Assembly: GCA_019236545.1 (NCBI GenBank)
Contig: JAFAIV010000387.1
Location: 1 to 5,881 of the forward strand
From: Actinomycetota bacterium
GTDB lineage: Bacteria > Actinomycetota > Thermoleophilia > Gaiellales > Gaiellaceae
DNA: 5,881 nucleotides
Direction of reading: 5' to 3'
The notes beneath the pieces are model-generated. The model saw nothing but the letters and a program-made list of their open reading frames with translations, did no database searches and was not told where the DNA came from. Made by a program: the position numbers and the translations under genes. Positions within the stretch are counted from its first letter, which is position 1. Each line of letters opens with the position of its first letter. Below, piece by piece: positions 1-5,881 of the stretch.

Positions 1-395
1 CGTTCCTCGTCACGATCCTCTTCTCGGCGCGCGACAACCTCGTCCGCTGGCTCTCGAAGGGGACGACCGTGCCGCCCGCAACGGCGGCCGCCGCGGCGCT
101 GGCAGGCGGGACGCTCGTCGTCCTGGTCGCGCTCGGCCCGCGCGTGAAGAGCCTGCGCGGCGTCGCGCCGTTCCTGGGCGTCGGCGTCCTCTTCGGCCTC
201 TCCTACGTCTCGCTCTTCGAGGCGTACTACCGCGGGCGCGTCACCGTCGTCTCGCCGCTCGTCGCGACGGAGTCGCTCTGGGGCGTCGCGCTGTCGCTGC
301 TCCTGATCCGCCACCACGAGAAGGTGGGGCGGAGGATCGTCTTCGGCGCACTCCTGATCGTCGCCGGCGGCGCGCTGATCGGCGCGTTCCGCTAG
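1..395 (+). CDS. EamA/DMT-family transporter, C-terminal part (5' end outside window)
   Basis: This is the 3' end of a gene entering from the left. The first full codon is at base 3, and 130 residues are visible before the TAG at 393-395. The frame is open to the left edge, so the GTG at 69 is probably internal. About four hydrophobic segments can be read: residues 27-44, 53-72, 80-99 and 109-128. Short charged loops separate them, as in the second five-helix repeat of EamA (drug/metabolite transporter) proteins. The fragment FSARDNLVRW near the start and the SPLVATESLWGV stretch before the last helices fit that family. It would sit in the cytoplasmic membrane. The substrate cannot be told, because EamA members export amino acids, metabolites or drugs. 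It is not obviously part of the chaperone operon: a convergent gene lies between them. The family call is from pattern recognition only. Confidence 0.75.
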   Translation, partial: FLVTILFSARDNLVRWLSKGTTVPPATAAAAALAGGTLVVLVALGPRVKSLRGVAPFLGVGVLFGLSYVSLFEAYYRGRVTVVSPLVATESLWGVALSLLLIRHHEKVGRRIVFGALLIVAGGALIGAFR

Positions 396-408
396 CGCCG
401 GAAGGCGT
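382..408. terminator. Imperfect hairpin over the convergent stop codons, possible bidirectional terminator
   Basis: TTCCG (387-391) pairs with CGGAA (399-403) across a 7-base loop. After a G/G mismatch the stem extends with three G-C pairs and one G-U pair (382-385 with 405-408). The loop side contains the CTAG shared by the two stop codons, and CGCTAGCG (390-397) is itself an 8-bp palindrome. Neither strand has a T-run after the stem, so it is not a canonical intrinsic terminator. Its position, where two transcripts converge with no spacer, is the main reason to consider a termination or RNA 3'-end role. Confidence 0.3.
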
Positions 409-697
409 AGATCAGGTTCACGAGCACGATCGCGACCCAGCCGATCACGGCGACCCAGCCCTGGTGGTTGCCGGTGGCGATCGCCGTGATCGCGACGCCA
501 ATGCCGAGCGAGCCGAAGACGACGCGCGGGTCGTAGGAGGAATGGTGGCGCGGCGCCGACTCGCGCTTCGCGCCGAGCCGCTCGTCGAGGCGCTTCTCGA
601 TCTTGTCCACGAGCGAGTCGACGATCTCGGGCTCGTACTCCCGGCCCAGCTCCCGCCGCGCCTCGACCGCCGCCTCGACGTCCTGCCGCTCGACCAT
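392..697 (-). CDS. Small two-helix membrane protein with acidic N-terminal helix, function unknown
   Basis: This encodes 101 residues on the minus strand. Residues 2-41 are strongly charged and look helical (ARRELGREYEPEIVDSLVDK at 13-32, then more E/K/R). A short His/Ser/Pro linker follows, then two hydrophobic segments at about 58-76 and 80-99, ending in Arg-Arg. The layout suggests a cytoplasmic helix tethered to a membrane hairpin. Short proteins of this shape are common in actinobacterial genomes without assigned function, and I do not recognise a named family. I chose the ATG at 697. In-frame GTG (715) and TTG (730) also exist, but the added codons include CAT and GAT, unlike the nearly all-G/C third positions downstream. 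A GGAGG precedes the ATG, though only 2 bases away, so the start is uncertain. The stop overlaps the transporter stop by 4 bp. The gene diverges from dnaK across an 85-bp gap. Confidence 0.7.
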   Translation of the reverse strand: MVERQDVEAAVEARRELGREYEPEIVDSLVDKIEKRLDERLGAKRESAPRHHSSYDPRVVFGSLGIGVAITAIATGNHQGWVAVIGWVAIVLVNLIYAFRR

Positions 698-719
698 CGC
701 CTCCGAATCATGCACCCCG

Positions 720-751
720 CACGACTTCAATATCTGCTATAACTCGACTTA
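720..751 (+). promoter_or_regulatory. Direct repeat C-N-CGACTT flanking the -10, possible operator
   Basis: CACGACTT (720-727) and CTCGACTT (743-750) match at 7 of 8 bases and start 23 bp apart, about two helical turns. They flank the candidate -10 at 735-743, where a bound repressor would block RNA polymerase. They are direct repeats, not the inverted repeat that MerR-type HspR normally binds (HAIR, CTTGAGT-N7-ACTCAAG). ACTCGAC at 742-748 matches one HAIR half-site at 5 of 7 bases, but the partner arm is absent. A chance repeat is possible. Confidence 0.25.
735..743 (+). promoter_or_regulatory. Candidate extended -10 promoter of the dnaK operon
   Basis: TGCTATAAC fits the extended -10 pattern TGnTATAAT with one mismatch, at the last base. 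It lies in the most AT-rich stretch of the window. No good -35 hexamer lies 16-18 bp upstream (the bases there are C-rich), which fits extended -10 promoters, where the TG compensates. Transcription would start near 750, leaving a leader of about 33 bases. A weaker alternative is TAGATT at 750-755 with TTCAAT at 726-731. No start-site data support either choice. Confidence 0.45.
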
Positions 752-764
752 GATTTTCTCTCAC

Positions 765-770
765 AGGAGG
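765..770 (+). promoter_or_regulatory. dnaK ribosome binding site
   Basis: AGGAGG is a full Shine-Dalgarno match. It lies 12 bases before the ATG at 783, somewhat longer than the usual 5-9. No other strong site lies nearer, and the Hsp70 N-terminus fixes the start. Confidence 0.7.
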
Positions 771-782
771 CATTCAGAACAC

Positions 783-2693
783 ATGGCGAAGACCATCGGC
801 ATCGACCTCGGCACGACGAACTCGTGCATGGCCGTGCTCGAGGGCGGCGAGCCGACCGTCATCCCGAACGCCGAGGGCGGGCGCACCACGCCGTCCGTCG
901 TCGCGTTCACGAAGGACGGCCAGCGGCTCGTCGGCGCCCCCGCGCGGCGGCAGCAGGTCACGAACCCCACCAACACCATCTTCTCGATCAAGCGCTTCAT
1001 GGGACGCAAGTTCTCCGAGGTGAACGAGGAGATGACGATCGTCCCGTACCAGGTCGACCAGGGCCAGAACGGCGACGTGCGCGTCGAGGCGGAGGGCAAG
1101 GAGTACGCCCCGCCGGAGATCAGCGCGATGATCCTGCAGAAGCTCAAGGCGGACGCCGAGTCCTACCTCGGCGAACCGGTCACCGACGCGGTGATCACGG
1201 TGCCCGCCTACTTCAACAACGCGCAGCGCGAGGCGACGAAGGACGCCGGCAAGATCGCGGGCCTCAACGTCCTGCGGATCATCAACGAGCCGACCGCGGC
1301 AGCGCTCGCGTACGGCCTCGACAAGGAGGGCTCCGACCAGACGATCCTCGTCTTCGACCTCGGCGGCGGCACGTTCGATGTGTCCGTCCTCGAGCTCGGC
1401 GACGGCGTCTTCGAGGTCAAGTCCACCGCCGGCGACAACCATCTCGGCGGCGACAACTTCGACAAGGCGATCGTCGACTGGATGGTCGCGGAGTTCAAGA
1501 AGGACCAGGGCATCGACCTGGCCGCCGACCGGATGGCGCTCCAGCGGCTCTACGAGGCCGCGGAGAAGGCGAAGATCGAGCTGTCGTCCACGATGACGAC
1601 GCAGATCAACCTGCCGTTCATCACGGCCACGCAGGAAGGCCCGAAGCACCTCGACCTGCAGCTCACGCGGGCGAAGCTCGAGGAGATCACGGCCGACCTG
1701 CTCGAGCGGACCGTCGGCCCGACGAAGCAGGCGCTCGCCGACGCCGGGCTCGACTCCTCGAAGATCGACCACGTCGTCCTCGTCGGCGGCATGACCCGCA
1801 TGCCGGCCGTCCAGGAGAAGGTGCGCCAGATCGTCGGCAAGGAGCCGCACAAGGGCGTCAACCCGGACGAGGTCGTCGCCGTCGGCGCGGCCATCCAGGC
1901 CGGCGTCCTCAAGGGCGAGGTCAAGGACATCCTGCTCCTCGACGTCACCCCGCTCTCCCTCGGCATCGAGACCAAGGGCGGCGTGATGACGAAGCTGATC
2001 GAGCGCAACACGACCATCCCGACGAAGAAGTCCGAGGTCTTCACGACCGCGGAGGACAACCAGCCCTCCGTCGAGGTGCACGTCCTCCAGGGCGAGTCGG
2101 AGATGGCCGCCTACAACAAGACGCTCGGCAAGTTCCAGCTCGTCGGCATCCCGCCGGCACCGCGGGGCCTGCCGCAGGTCGAGGTCACGTTCGACATCGA
2201 CGCGAACGGGATCATCAACGTGTCCGCGAAGGACATGGGGACGGGCAACGTCCAGCAGATCCAGATCCAGGGCGGCTCCGGCCTCAGCGAGTCCGAGGTG
2301 CAGGACATGATCCGGAACGCGGAGGCGCACGCCGACGAGGCGCGCAAGCTCCGCGAGACCGTCGACGCGAAGAACATGGCGGAGACGCTCGCGTACCAGA
2401 CCGAGCGCTCGCTCAAGGAGCACCGCGACAAGCTCGACGAGTCCGAGGCCTCGACGATCGAGGGCCGGATCATGGAGCTGCGCCAGTCGCTCGAGGGCGA
2501 CGACGTCGCGGACATCCGCGCGAAGACGGAGGCGCTCCAGGAGGCCTCGCACAAGCTCGCCGAGGCGGTCTACGCCCAGGCGGCCGCGCAGGCCCAGGCG
2601 TCCGCCGGCGGCGACGGCGCGTCGGACTCCGGCGACGAGGTCGTCGAGGAGGGCGAGTACGAGGTCGTCGACGAGGAGGCGAAGACCTCGTGA
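783..2693 (+). CDS. dnaK: Molecular chaperone DnaK (Hsp70)
   Basis: This is a cytoplasmic Hsp70 of 636 residues, full length for the family. It is an ATP-driven chaperone that binds exposed hydrophobic segments and cycles with DnaJ and GrpE. The nucleotide-binding domain (about 1-378) has the phosphate-1 loop GIDLGTTNS (6-14), Lys70, phosphate-2 DLGGGTFDVS (192-201) and the adenosine motif VVLVGGMTRMP (331-341). The interdomain linker VKDILLLD is at 380-387. The substrate-binding beta domain covers about 388-500, the helical lid about 501-598, and an Ala/Gln/Gly then acidic tail 599-636. The start is secure: MAKTIGIDLGTTNS is the normal Hsp70 N-terminus and AGGAGG precedes it. It is first in the operon, and its TGA overlaps the grpE GTG. 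Residues 75-104 are about 22 longer than the same stretch in Bacillus and Mycobacterium DnaK as I recall them, matching the diderm-type insert. In HspR organisms DnaK can also serve as co-repressor. Confidence 0.98.
   Translation: MAKTIGIDLGTTNSCMAVLEGGEPTVIPNAEGGRTTPSVVAFTKDGQRLVGAPARRQQVTNPTNTIFSIKRFMGRKFSEVNEEMTIVPYQVDQGQNGDVRVEAEGKEYAPPEISAMILQKLKADAESYLGEPVTDAVITVPAYFNNAQREATKDAGKIAGLNVLRIINEPTAAALAYGLDKEGSDQTILVFDLGGGTFDVSVLELGDGVFEVKSTAGDNHLGGDNFDKAIVDWMVAEFKKDQGIDLAADRMALQRLYEAAEKAKIELSSTMTTQINLPFITATQEGPKHLDLQLTRAKLEEITADLLERTVGPTKQALADAGLDSSKIDHVVLVGGMTRMPAVQEKVRQIVGKEPHKGVNPDEVVAVGAAIQAGVLKGEVKDILLLDVTPLSLGIETKGGVMTKLIERNTTIPTKKSEVFTTAEDNQPSVEVHVLQGESEMAAYNKTLGKFQLVGIPPAPRGLPQVEVTFDIDANGIINVSAKDMGTGNVQQIQIQGGSGLSESEVQDMIRNAEAHADEARKLRETVDAKNMAETLAYQTERSLKEHRDKLDESEASTIEGRIMELRQSLEGDDVADIRAKTEALQEASHKLAEAVYAQAAAQAQASAGGDGASDSGDEVVEEGEYEVVDEEAKTS
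2673..2679 (+). promoter_or_regulatory. grpE ribosome binding site inside the dnaK tail
   Basis: GAGGAGG lies 10 bases before the GTG at 2690. It is made from the Glu codons of the acidic DnaK C-terminus. It supports the GTG start that overlaps the dnaK stop, since the grpE frame is open far upstream and needs a signal to fix its start. Confidence 0.55.
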
Positions 2694-3193
2694 CGGACGA
2701 GCCCGTCCAGCACGACGAGCAGGAGCAGGTCGAGGAGAGCGGCGGCGTCGAGGAGGCGCCGGCCGCTCCCGACGACCGGCTGCTCCGGCTCGCCGCCGAC
2801 TTCGACAACTACAAGAAGCGCGCCGCGCGCGAGCGGGAGGAGTACGTCCGCACCGCGAACGAGCGGCTGATCGGCGAGCTCCTGCCGATCCTCGACGATC
2901 TCGAGCGGGCGCTCGACGCCGCGGGCCAGCACCAGGAGGCGCAGCTCGAGGAGGGCGTGCGCCTCGTCCATCGCTCGCTCGAGTCGCTGCTCCAGCGTTA
3001 CGGCGTCCAGCCGATCGAGACCGAGGGCCGGTTCGACCCGCACGTCCACGAGGCGCTCCTGAGCCAGCCGTCCGAGGCGGAGGAGGGTTCCGTCATCGAC
3101 GTCATCCAGAAGGGCTACAAGCTGAACGACCGCGTCGTGCGCCCCGCGCGCGTCGTCGTCGCCGCCCACCGCGAGCCGGAGCTCGATGGCTAA
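2690..3193 (+). CDS. grpE: Nucleotide exchange factor GrpE
   Basis: This encodes 167 residues of the DnaK co-chaperone that releases ADP from DnaK and resets the Hsp70 cycle as a cytoplasmic dimer. Residues 1-28 are acidic and probably disordered. Residues 29-105 form the long helix, including LAADFDNYKKRAAREREEY (34-52), typical of the GrpE stalk. The C-terminal beta head carries the family signature: RFDPHVHEAL (114-123) and GYKLNDRVVRPARVVV (142-157). At 167 residues it is somewhat short compared with the roughly 200 of E. coli, mainly through a short N-terminal tail. The GTG start overlaps the dnaK TGA as GTGA, and GAGGAGG sits upstream. The frame stays open far into dnaK, but that upstream part translates to low-complexity Arg-rich sequence and is not coding. 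Its 3' end overlaps dnaJ by 8 bp. Confidence 0.95.
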   Translation: MTDEPVQHDEQEQVEESGGVEEAPAAPDDRLLRLAADFDNYKKRAAREREEYVRTANERLIGELLPILDDLERALDAAGQHQEAQLEEGVRLVHRSLESLLQRYGVQPIETEGRFDPHVHEALLSQPSEAEEGSVIDVIQKGYKLNDRVVRPARVVVAAHREPELDG

Positions 3194-4268
3194 GACCCTG
3201 TACGACACCCTCGGCGTCTCCAAGACCGCCTCGGCCGACGAGATCAAGAAGGCCTACCGGAAGCTCGCGCGCCAGCACCACCCGGACGCGAACCCCGGCG
3301 ACAAGGAGTCGGAGGAGCGCTTCAAGGAGGTCCAGCAGGCGTACGACATCCTGGGCGACGAGGAGAAGCGGAACGCGTACGACCGCTACGGCTCGTGGAA
3401 CGGGCGCGGCCCGACCGCCGGGCCGGGCGCCGCGAACGTCGACGTCGGCGACTTCGACCTCGGCGACCTCGGCGACCTGTTCGGCGGGCTCTTCGGCGGG
3501 CTCGGCGGTCGCGGCGCGCAGCAGCAGCGCGGCCGCGCCGCCCGCCAGCCGATGCGCGGCGCCGACGTCGAGGCGACCGTGCATCTGTCCTTCGAGGACT
3601 CGCTGCGCGGCGCAGAGGCGAAGGTGCCGGTCGAGCTGACGGTCGCGTGCTCGGAGTGCGGCGGCACCGGCGCCCAGCCGGGCACCGCGCCGGTCATCTG
3701 CCCGGAGTGCAACGGCCGCGGCGTCAAGGCGGAGAGCCAGGGCTTGTTCGCCCTCTCCCAGCCCTGTCCGCGCTGCCGCGGCAACGGCACCGTGATCGAG
3801 AAGCCGTGCTCGAAGTGCCACGGCACCGGCCGCGAGCGGAAGATCCGCACCTACACGGTCAAGATAAAGCCCGGCGTCAAGGACGGCACGAAGATCCGCC
3901 TGAAGGGCAAGGGCGAGCCCGGCTCGAACGGGGGCCCGGCCGGCGACCTGCTCGTCGTCACGCGCGTCTCGGCCTCGGAGACGTACGAGCGCCGCGGCGA
4001 CGACCTCGTCGTCACCGTGGCCGTCTCGTTCCCGACCGCCGCCCTCGGCGGCTCGGTCGACGTGCCGACGCCGGAGGGAACCGTCTCGCTGAAGATCCCG
4101 GCAGGCTCGGAGGACGGCAAGCTCCTGCGGATCAAGGGCCGCGGCGCCCCGCGGCTGCAGGGCTCCGGTAAGGGCGACGTCCTCGCACGCATTCGCATCC
4201 AGGTGCCGAAGCGCGTGAACAAGCGCGAGCGCGAGCTCCTCGAGGAGCTGCAGAAGGTGAGTGGGTAG
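3186..4268 (+). CDS. dnaJ: Type A (class I) J-domain chaperone DnaJ, DnaJ1-like
   Basis: This is a 360-residue Hsp40 that delivers substrates to DnaK and stimulates its ATPase. The J-domain (about 5-68) has the essential HPD triad at 32-34. A Gly/Phe-rich region follows (70-125), with the compact repeat DLGDLGDLFGGLFGGLGG at 91-108. The zinc-finger domain is complete, with four CxxCxGxG motifs: CSECGGTG (155), CPECNGRG (172), CPRCRGNG (194) and CSKCHGTG (208). The C-terminal substrate-binding domains run to about 342. A short charged dimerisation tail ends the protein. Layout and spacing resemble the DnaJ1 of actinobacterial dnaK operons. The ATG at 3186 overlaps the grpE end by 8 bp. GGAG at 3178-3181 sits 4 bases upstream. 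The stop TAG is followed directly by the next ATG. Confidence 0.96.
   Translation: MAKTLYDTLGVSKTASADEIKKAYRKLARQHHPDANPGDKESEERFKEVQQAYDILGDEEKRNAYDRYGSWNGRGPTAGPGAANVDVGDFDLGDLGDLFGGLFGGLGGRGAQQQRGRAARQPMRGADVEATVHLSFEDSLRGAEAKVPVELTVACSECGGTGAQPGTAPVICPECNGRGVKAESQGLFALSQPCPRCRGNGTVIEKPCSKCHGTGRERKIRTYTVKIKPGVKDGTKIRLKGKGEPGSNGGPAGDLLVVTRVSASETYERRGDDLVVTVAVSFPTAALGGSVDVPTPEGTVSLKIPAGSEDGKLLRIKGRGAPRLQGSGKGDVLARIRIQVPKRVNKRERELLEELQKVSG
4254..4261 (+). promoter_or_regulatory. Ribosome binding site for the small membrane protein
   Basis: AAGGTGAG at the end of dnaJ lies 7 bases before the ATG at 4269. The AAGG core and good spacing support translation of the small ORF. Confidence 0.45.
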
Positions 4269-4499
4269 ATGAAGGAGCCGCTGCTCAGGAAGCCGCCGCG
4301 CAACAGCGGCAAGGCCGCCGGCGGCGCGGTCGCCGTGGGAGGCTTCGGCCTCGCCAAGACCGGGCTGCTCGGGAAGTTCTTCATCTGGTGGTTCGTCTGG
4401 CACGGGACGTTCGGCATCTGGCGGGTCTTCGGCTTCGCCGGCCTCGCCGTCGTCCTCGTCGCCATCGCGGCCTACTTCGTGCTGAGGGCGCGGCAGTGA
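4269..4499 (+). CDS. Small Trp/Phe-rich membrane protein within the chaperone operon, function unknown
   Basis: This encodes 76 residues, and I do not recognise the family. Residues 1-35 are basic and rich in Gly/Ala/Pro (Lys/Arg at 2, 7, 8, 11, 15, 30). Residues 37-54 are strikingly aromatic, with Trp at 40, 41, 44 and 51 plus several Phe. Residues 53-72 are a clear hydrophobic helix, ending in Arg-Ala-Arg-Gln. It is probably a membrane protein with one or two helices and a basic cytoplasmic side. It is very likely real. Its ATG directly follows the dnaJ TAG, its TGA overlaps the hspR GTG as GTGA, a Shine-Dalgarno-like AAGGTGAG precedes it, and 75 of 76 sense codons end in G or C. It fills exactly the space between dnaJ and hspR and would be co-translated with both. 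A membrane-linked stress role can be imagined, but nothing in the sequence shows it. Confidence 0.75.
   Translation: MKEPLLRKPPRNSGKAAGGAVAVGGFGLAKTGLLGKFFIWWFVWHGTFGIWRVFGFAGLAVVLVAIAAYFVLRARQ
4484..4488 (+). promoter_or_regulatory. hspR ribosome binding site
   Basis: GAGGG lies 7 bases before the GTG at 4496. It supports this GTG over the in-frame ATG at 4517, which would start only two residues before the conserved SVAA. Confidence 0.45.
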
Positions 4500-4873
4500 A
4501 CGACCGCCCGATCTACATGATCTCCGTCGCCGCCGACCTCGTCGGCATGCACCCGCAGACGCTGCGCATGTACGAGCAGAAGGGCCTCGTCCGGCCGCAG
4601 CGGACGCCCGGCGGCACGCGCCTCTACTCCGAGGCGGACGTCGAGCGGCTGCGGATCATCCAGCGCCTGACGACCGAGCTCGGCCTCAACCTCGCGGGCG
4701 TCGAGCTCGTGCTGCGGCTCGAGGACGAGCTGCGCAAGGCGCACGCCACGATCGAGCGGCTCCAGGAGCAGCTCAAGCGCGAGGTGCAGAACGTGCACAA
4801 GCAGTACCGCCGCGACCTCGTCCTCTACAGCGAGGAGCGGCTCCCCGAACCCCGAGTGGAAAGACGTAGGTAG
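4496..4873 (+). CDS. hspR: MerR-family heat-shock repressor HspR
   Basis: This is a 125-residue DNA-binding repressor of chaperone genes. The winged helix-turn-helix is at the N-terminus: YMISVAADLVGMHPQTLRMY (7-26), then GLVRPQRTPGGTRLYSEADV (30-49). Both match HspR, including the MHPQTLR recognition helix. NLAGVELVLRLEDEL (65-79) leads into a coiled-coil dimerisation helix to about 105. The tail DLVLYSEERL then Arg-rich end recalls the hydrophobic tail of mycobacterial HspR, though the sequence differs. There are no cysteines or other metal or ligand residues as in metal-sensing MerR proteins, which fits HspR. The known role is binding the HAIR inverted repeat upstream of dnaK and clpB, with DnaK as co-repressor in Streptomyces. 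No good HAIR is visible in this window. The GTG start overlaps the previous TGA. The TAG abuts the clpB ATG. Confidence 0.93.
   Translation: MNDRPIYMISVAADLVGMHPQTLRMYEQKGLVRPQRTPGGTRLYSEADVERLRIIQRLTTELGLNLAGVELVLRLEDELRKAHATIERLQEQLKREVQNVHKQYRRDLVLYSEERLPEPRVERRR

Positions 4874-5881
<1,008 letters not shown>

Noticed and set aside
698..730. Longer versions of the minus-strand gene starting at TTG 730 or GTG 715
   Set aside because: The added codons include CAT, GAT and TGC, unlike the rest of the gene, and no Shine-Dalgarno precedes the TTG. Not fully excluded.
464..742. A 92-residue plus-strand frame between the transporter and dnaK
   Set aside because: It is opposite the minus-strand membrane protein gene, whose membrane segments and codon bias are far better. 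Its own translation is charged low-complexity sequence.
774..2552. A 592-residue open frame antisense to dnaK
   Set aside because: Its translation is low-complexity, rich in Leu, Arg, Asp and Val, with no family pattern. It mirrors dnaK codon bias (G/C third positions keep the antisense frame free of stops). DnaK on the other strand is certain.
824..2689. The long upstream extension of the grpE frame through dnaK, which might suggest a fusion protein
   Set aside because: The extension translates to Arg/Gly/Ala-rich sequence without domains. GrpE-like sequence begins only after the GTG at 2690, which has its own ribosome binding site.
3864..3866. A lone ATA codon in dnaJ, considered as a sign of transfer or a regulatory rare codon
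   Set aside because: It is a single codon at a conserved Ile in an otherwise uniform gene and most likely neutral.
3102..4403. A 433-residue open frame antisense to dnaJ and the small ORF
   Set aside because: It is the same composition artefact, an Ala/Arg/Leu-rich translation with no recognisable domain, and lies opposite an intact dnaJ.

Overview
This window is a high-GC bacterial chaperone locus. Third codon positions are almost all G or C. Five consecutive plus-strand genes form a heat-shock operon, dnaK-grpE-dnaJ-(small membrane protein)-hspR-clpB, with clpB running off the right edge. The MerR-type HspR repressor and the DnaJ1-like sequence point to Actinomycetota. A diderm-type insert in DnaK and a compact ClpB N-domain argue against a mainstream Streptomyces or Mycobacterium relative. 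A deep-branching class such as Thermoleophilia is my best guess, but it is inference.

Layout. Bases 1-395 hold the 3' end of an EamA/DMT-type transporter on the plus strand. A small two-helix membrane protein gene lies on the minus strand (392-697). Its stop codon interlocks with the transporter stop in a single CTAG. A relatively AT-rich 85-bp gap (698-782) separates this gene from the divergent dnaK. The gap holds an extended -10 promoter candidate, a C-N-CGACTT direct repeat on either side of it, and the dnaK ribosome binding site. I see neither a HAIR operator (the usual HspR target) nor CIRCE there. From dnaK to the right edge no intergenic base remains: each junction is a GTGA overlap, an 8-bp overlap or a TAG|ATG abutment.

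How the genes work together. DnaK (Hsp70 ATPase), DnaJ (J-domain co-chaperone with four zinc-binding CxxCxGxG motifs) and GrpE (nucleotide exchange factor) form the Hsp70 cycle. ClpB is the AAA+ disaggregase that works with it. HspR is the expected repressor of such genes, and in Streptomyces DnaK itself acts as its co-repressor. The whole set would therefore be one self-regulated unit. The unexplained member is a 76-residue Trp/Phe-rich membrane protein between dnaJ and hspR, translationally coupled on both sides.

Points worth a second look are that small protein, the missing HAIR, the 22-residue DnaK insert and the matching deletions in both repeats of the ClpB N-domain. There are no tRNA or rRNA genes, CRISPR arrays or mobile elements. 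The long antisense ORFs are composition shadows.
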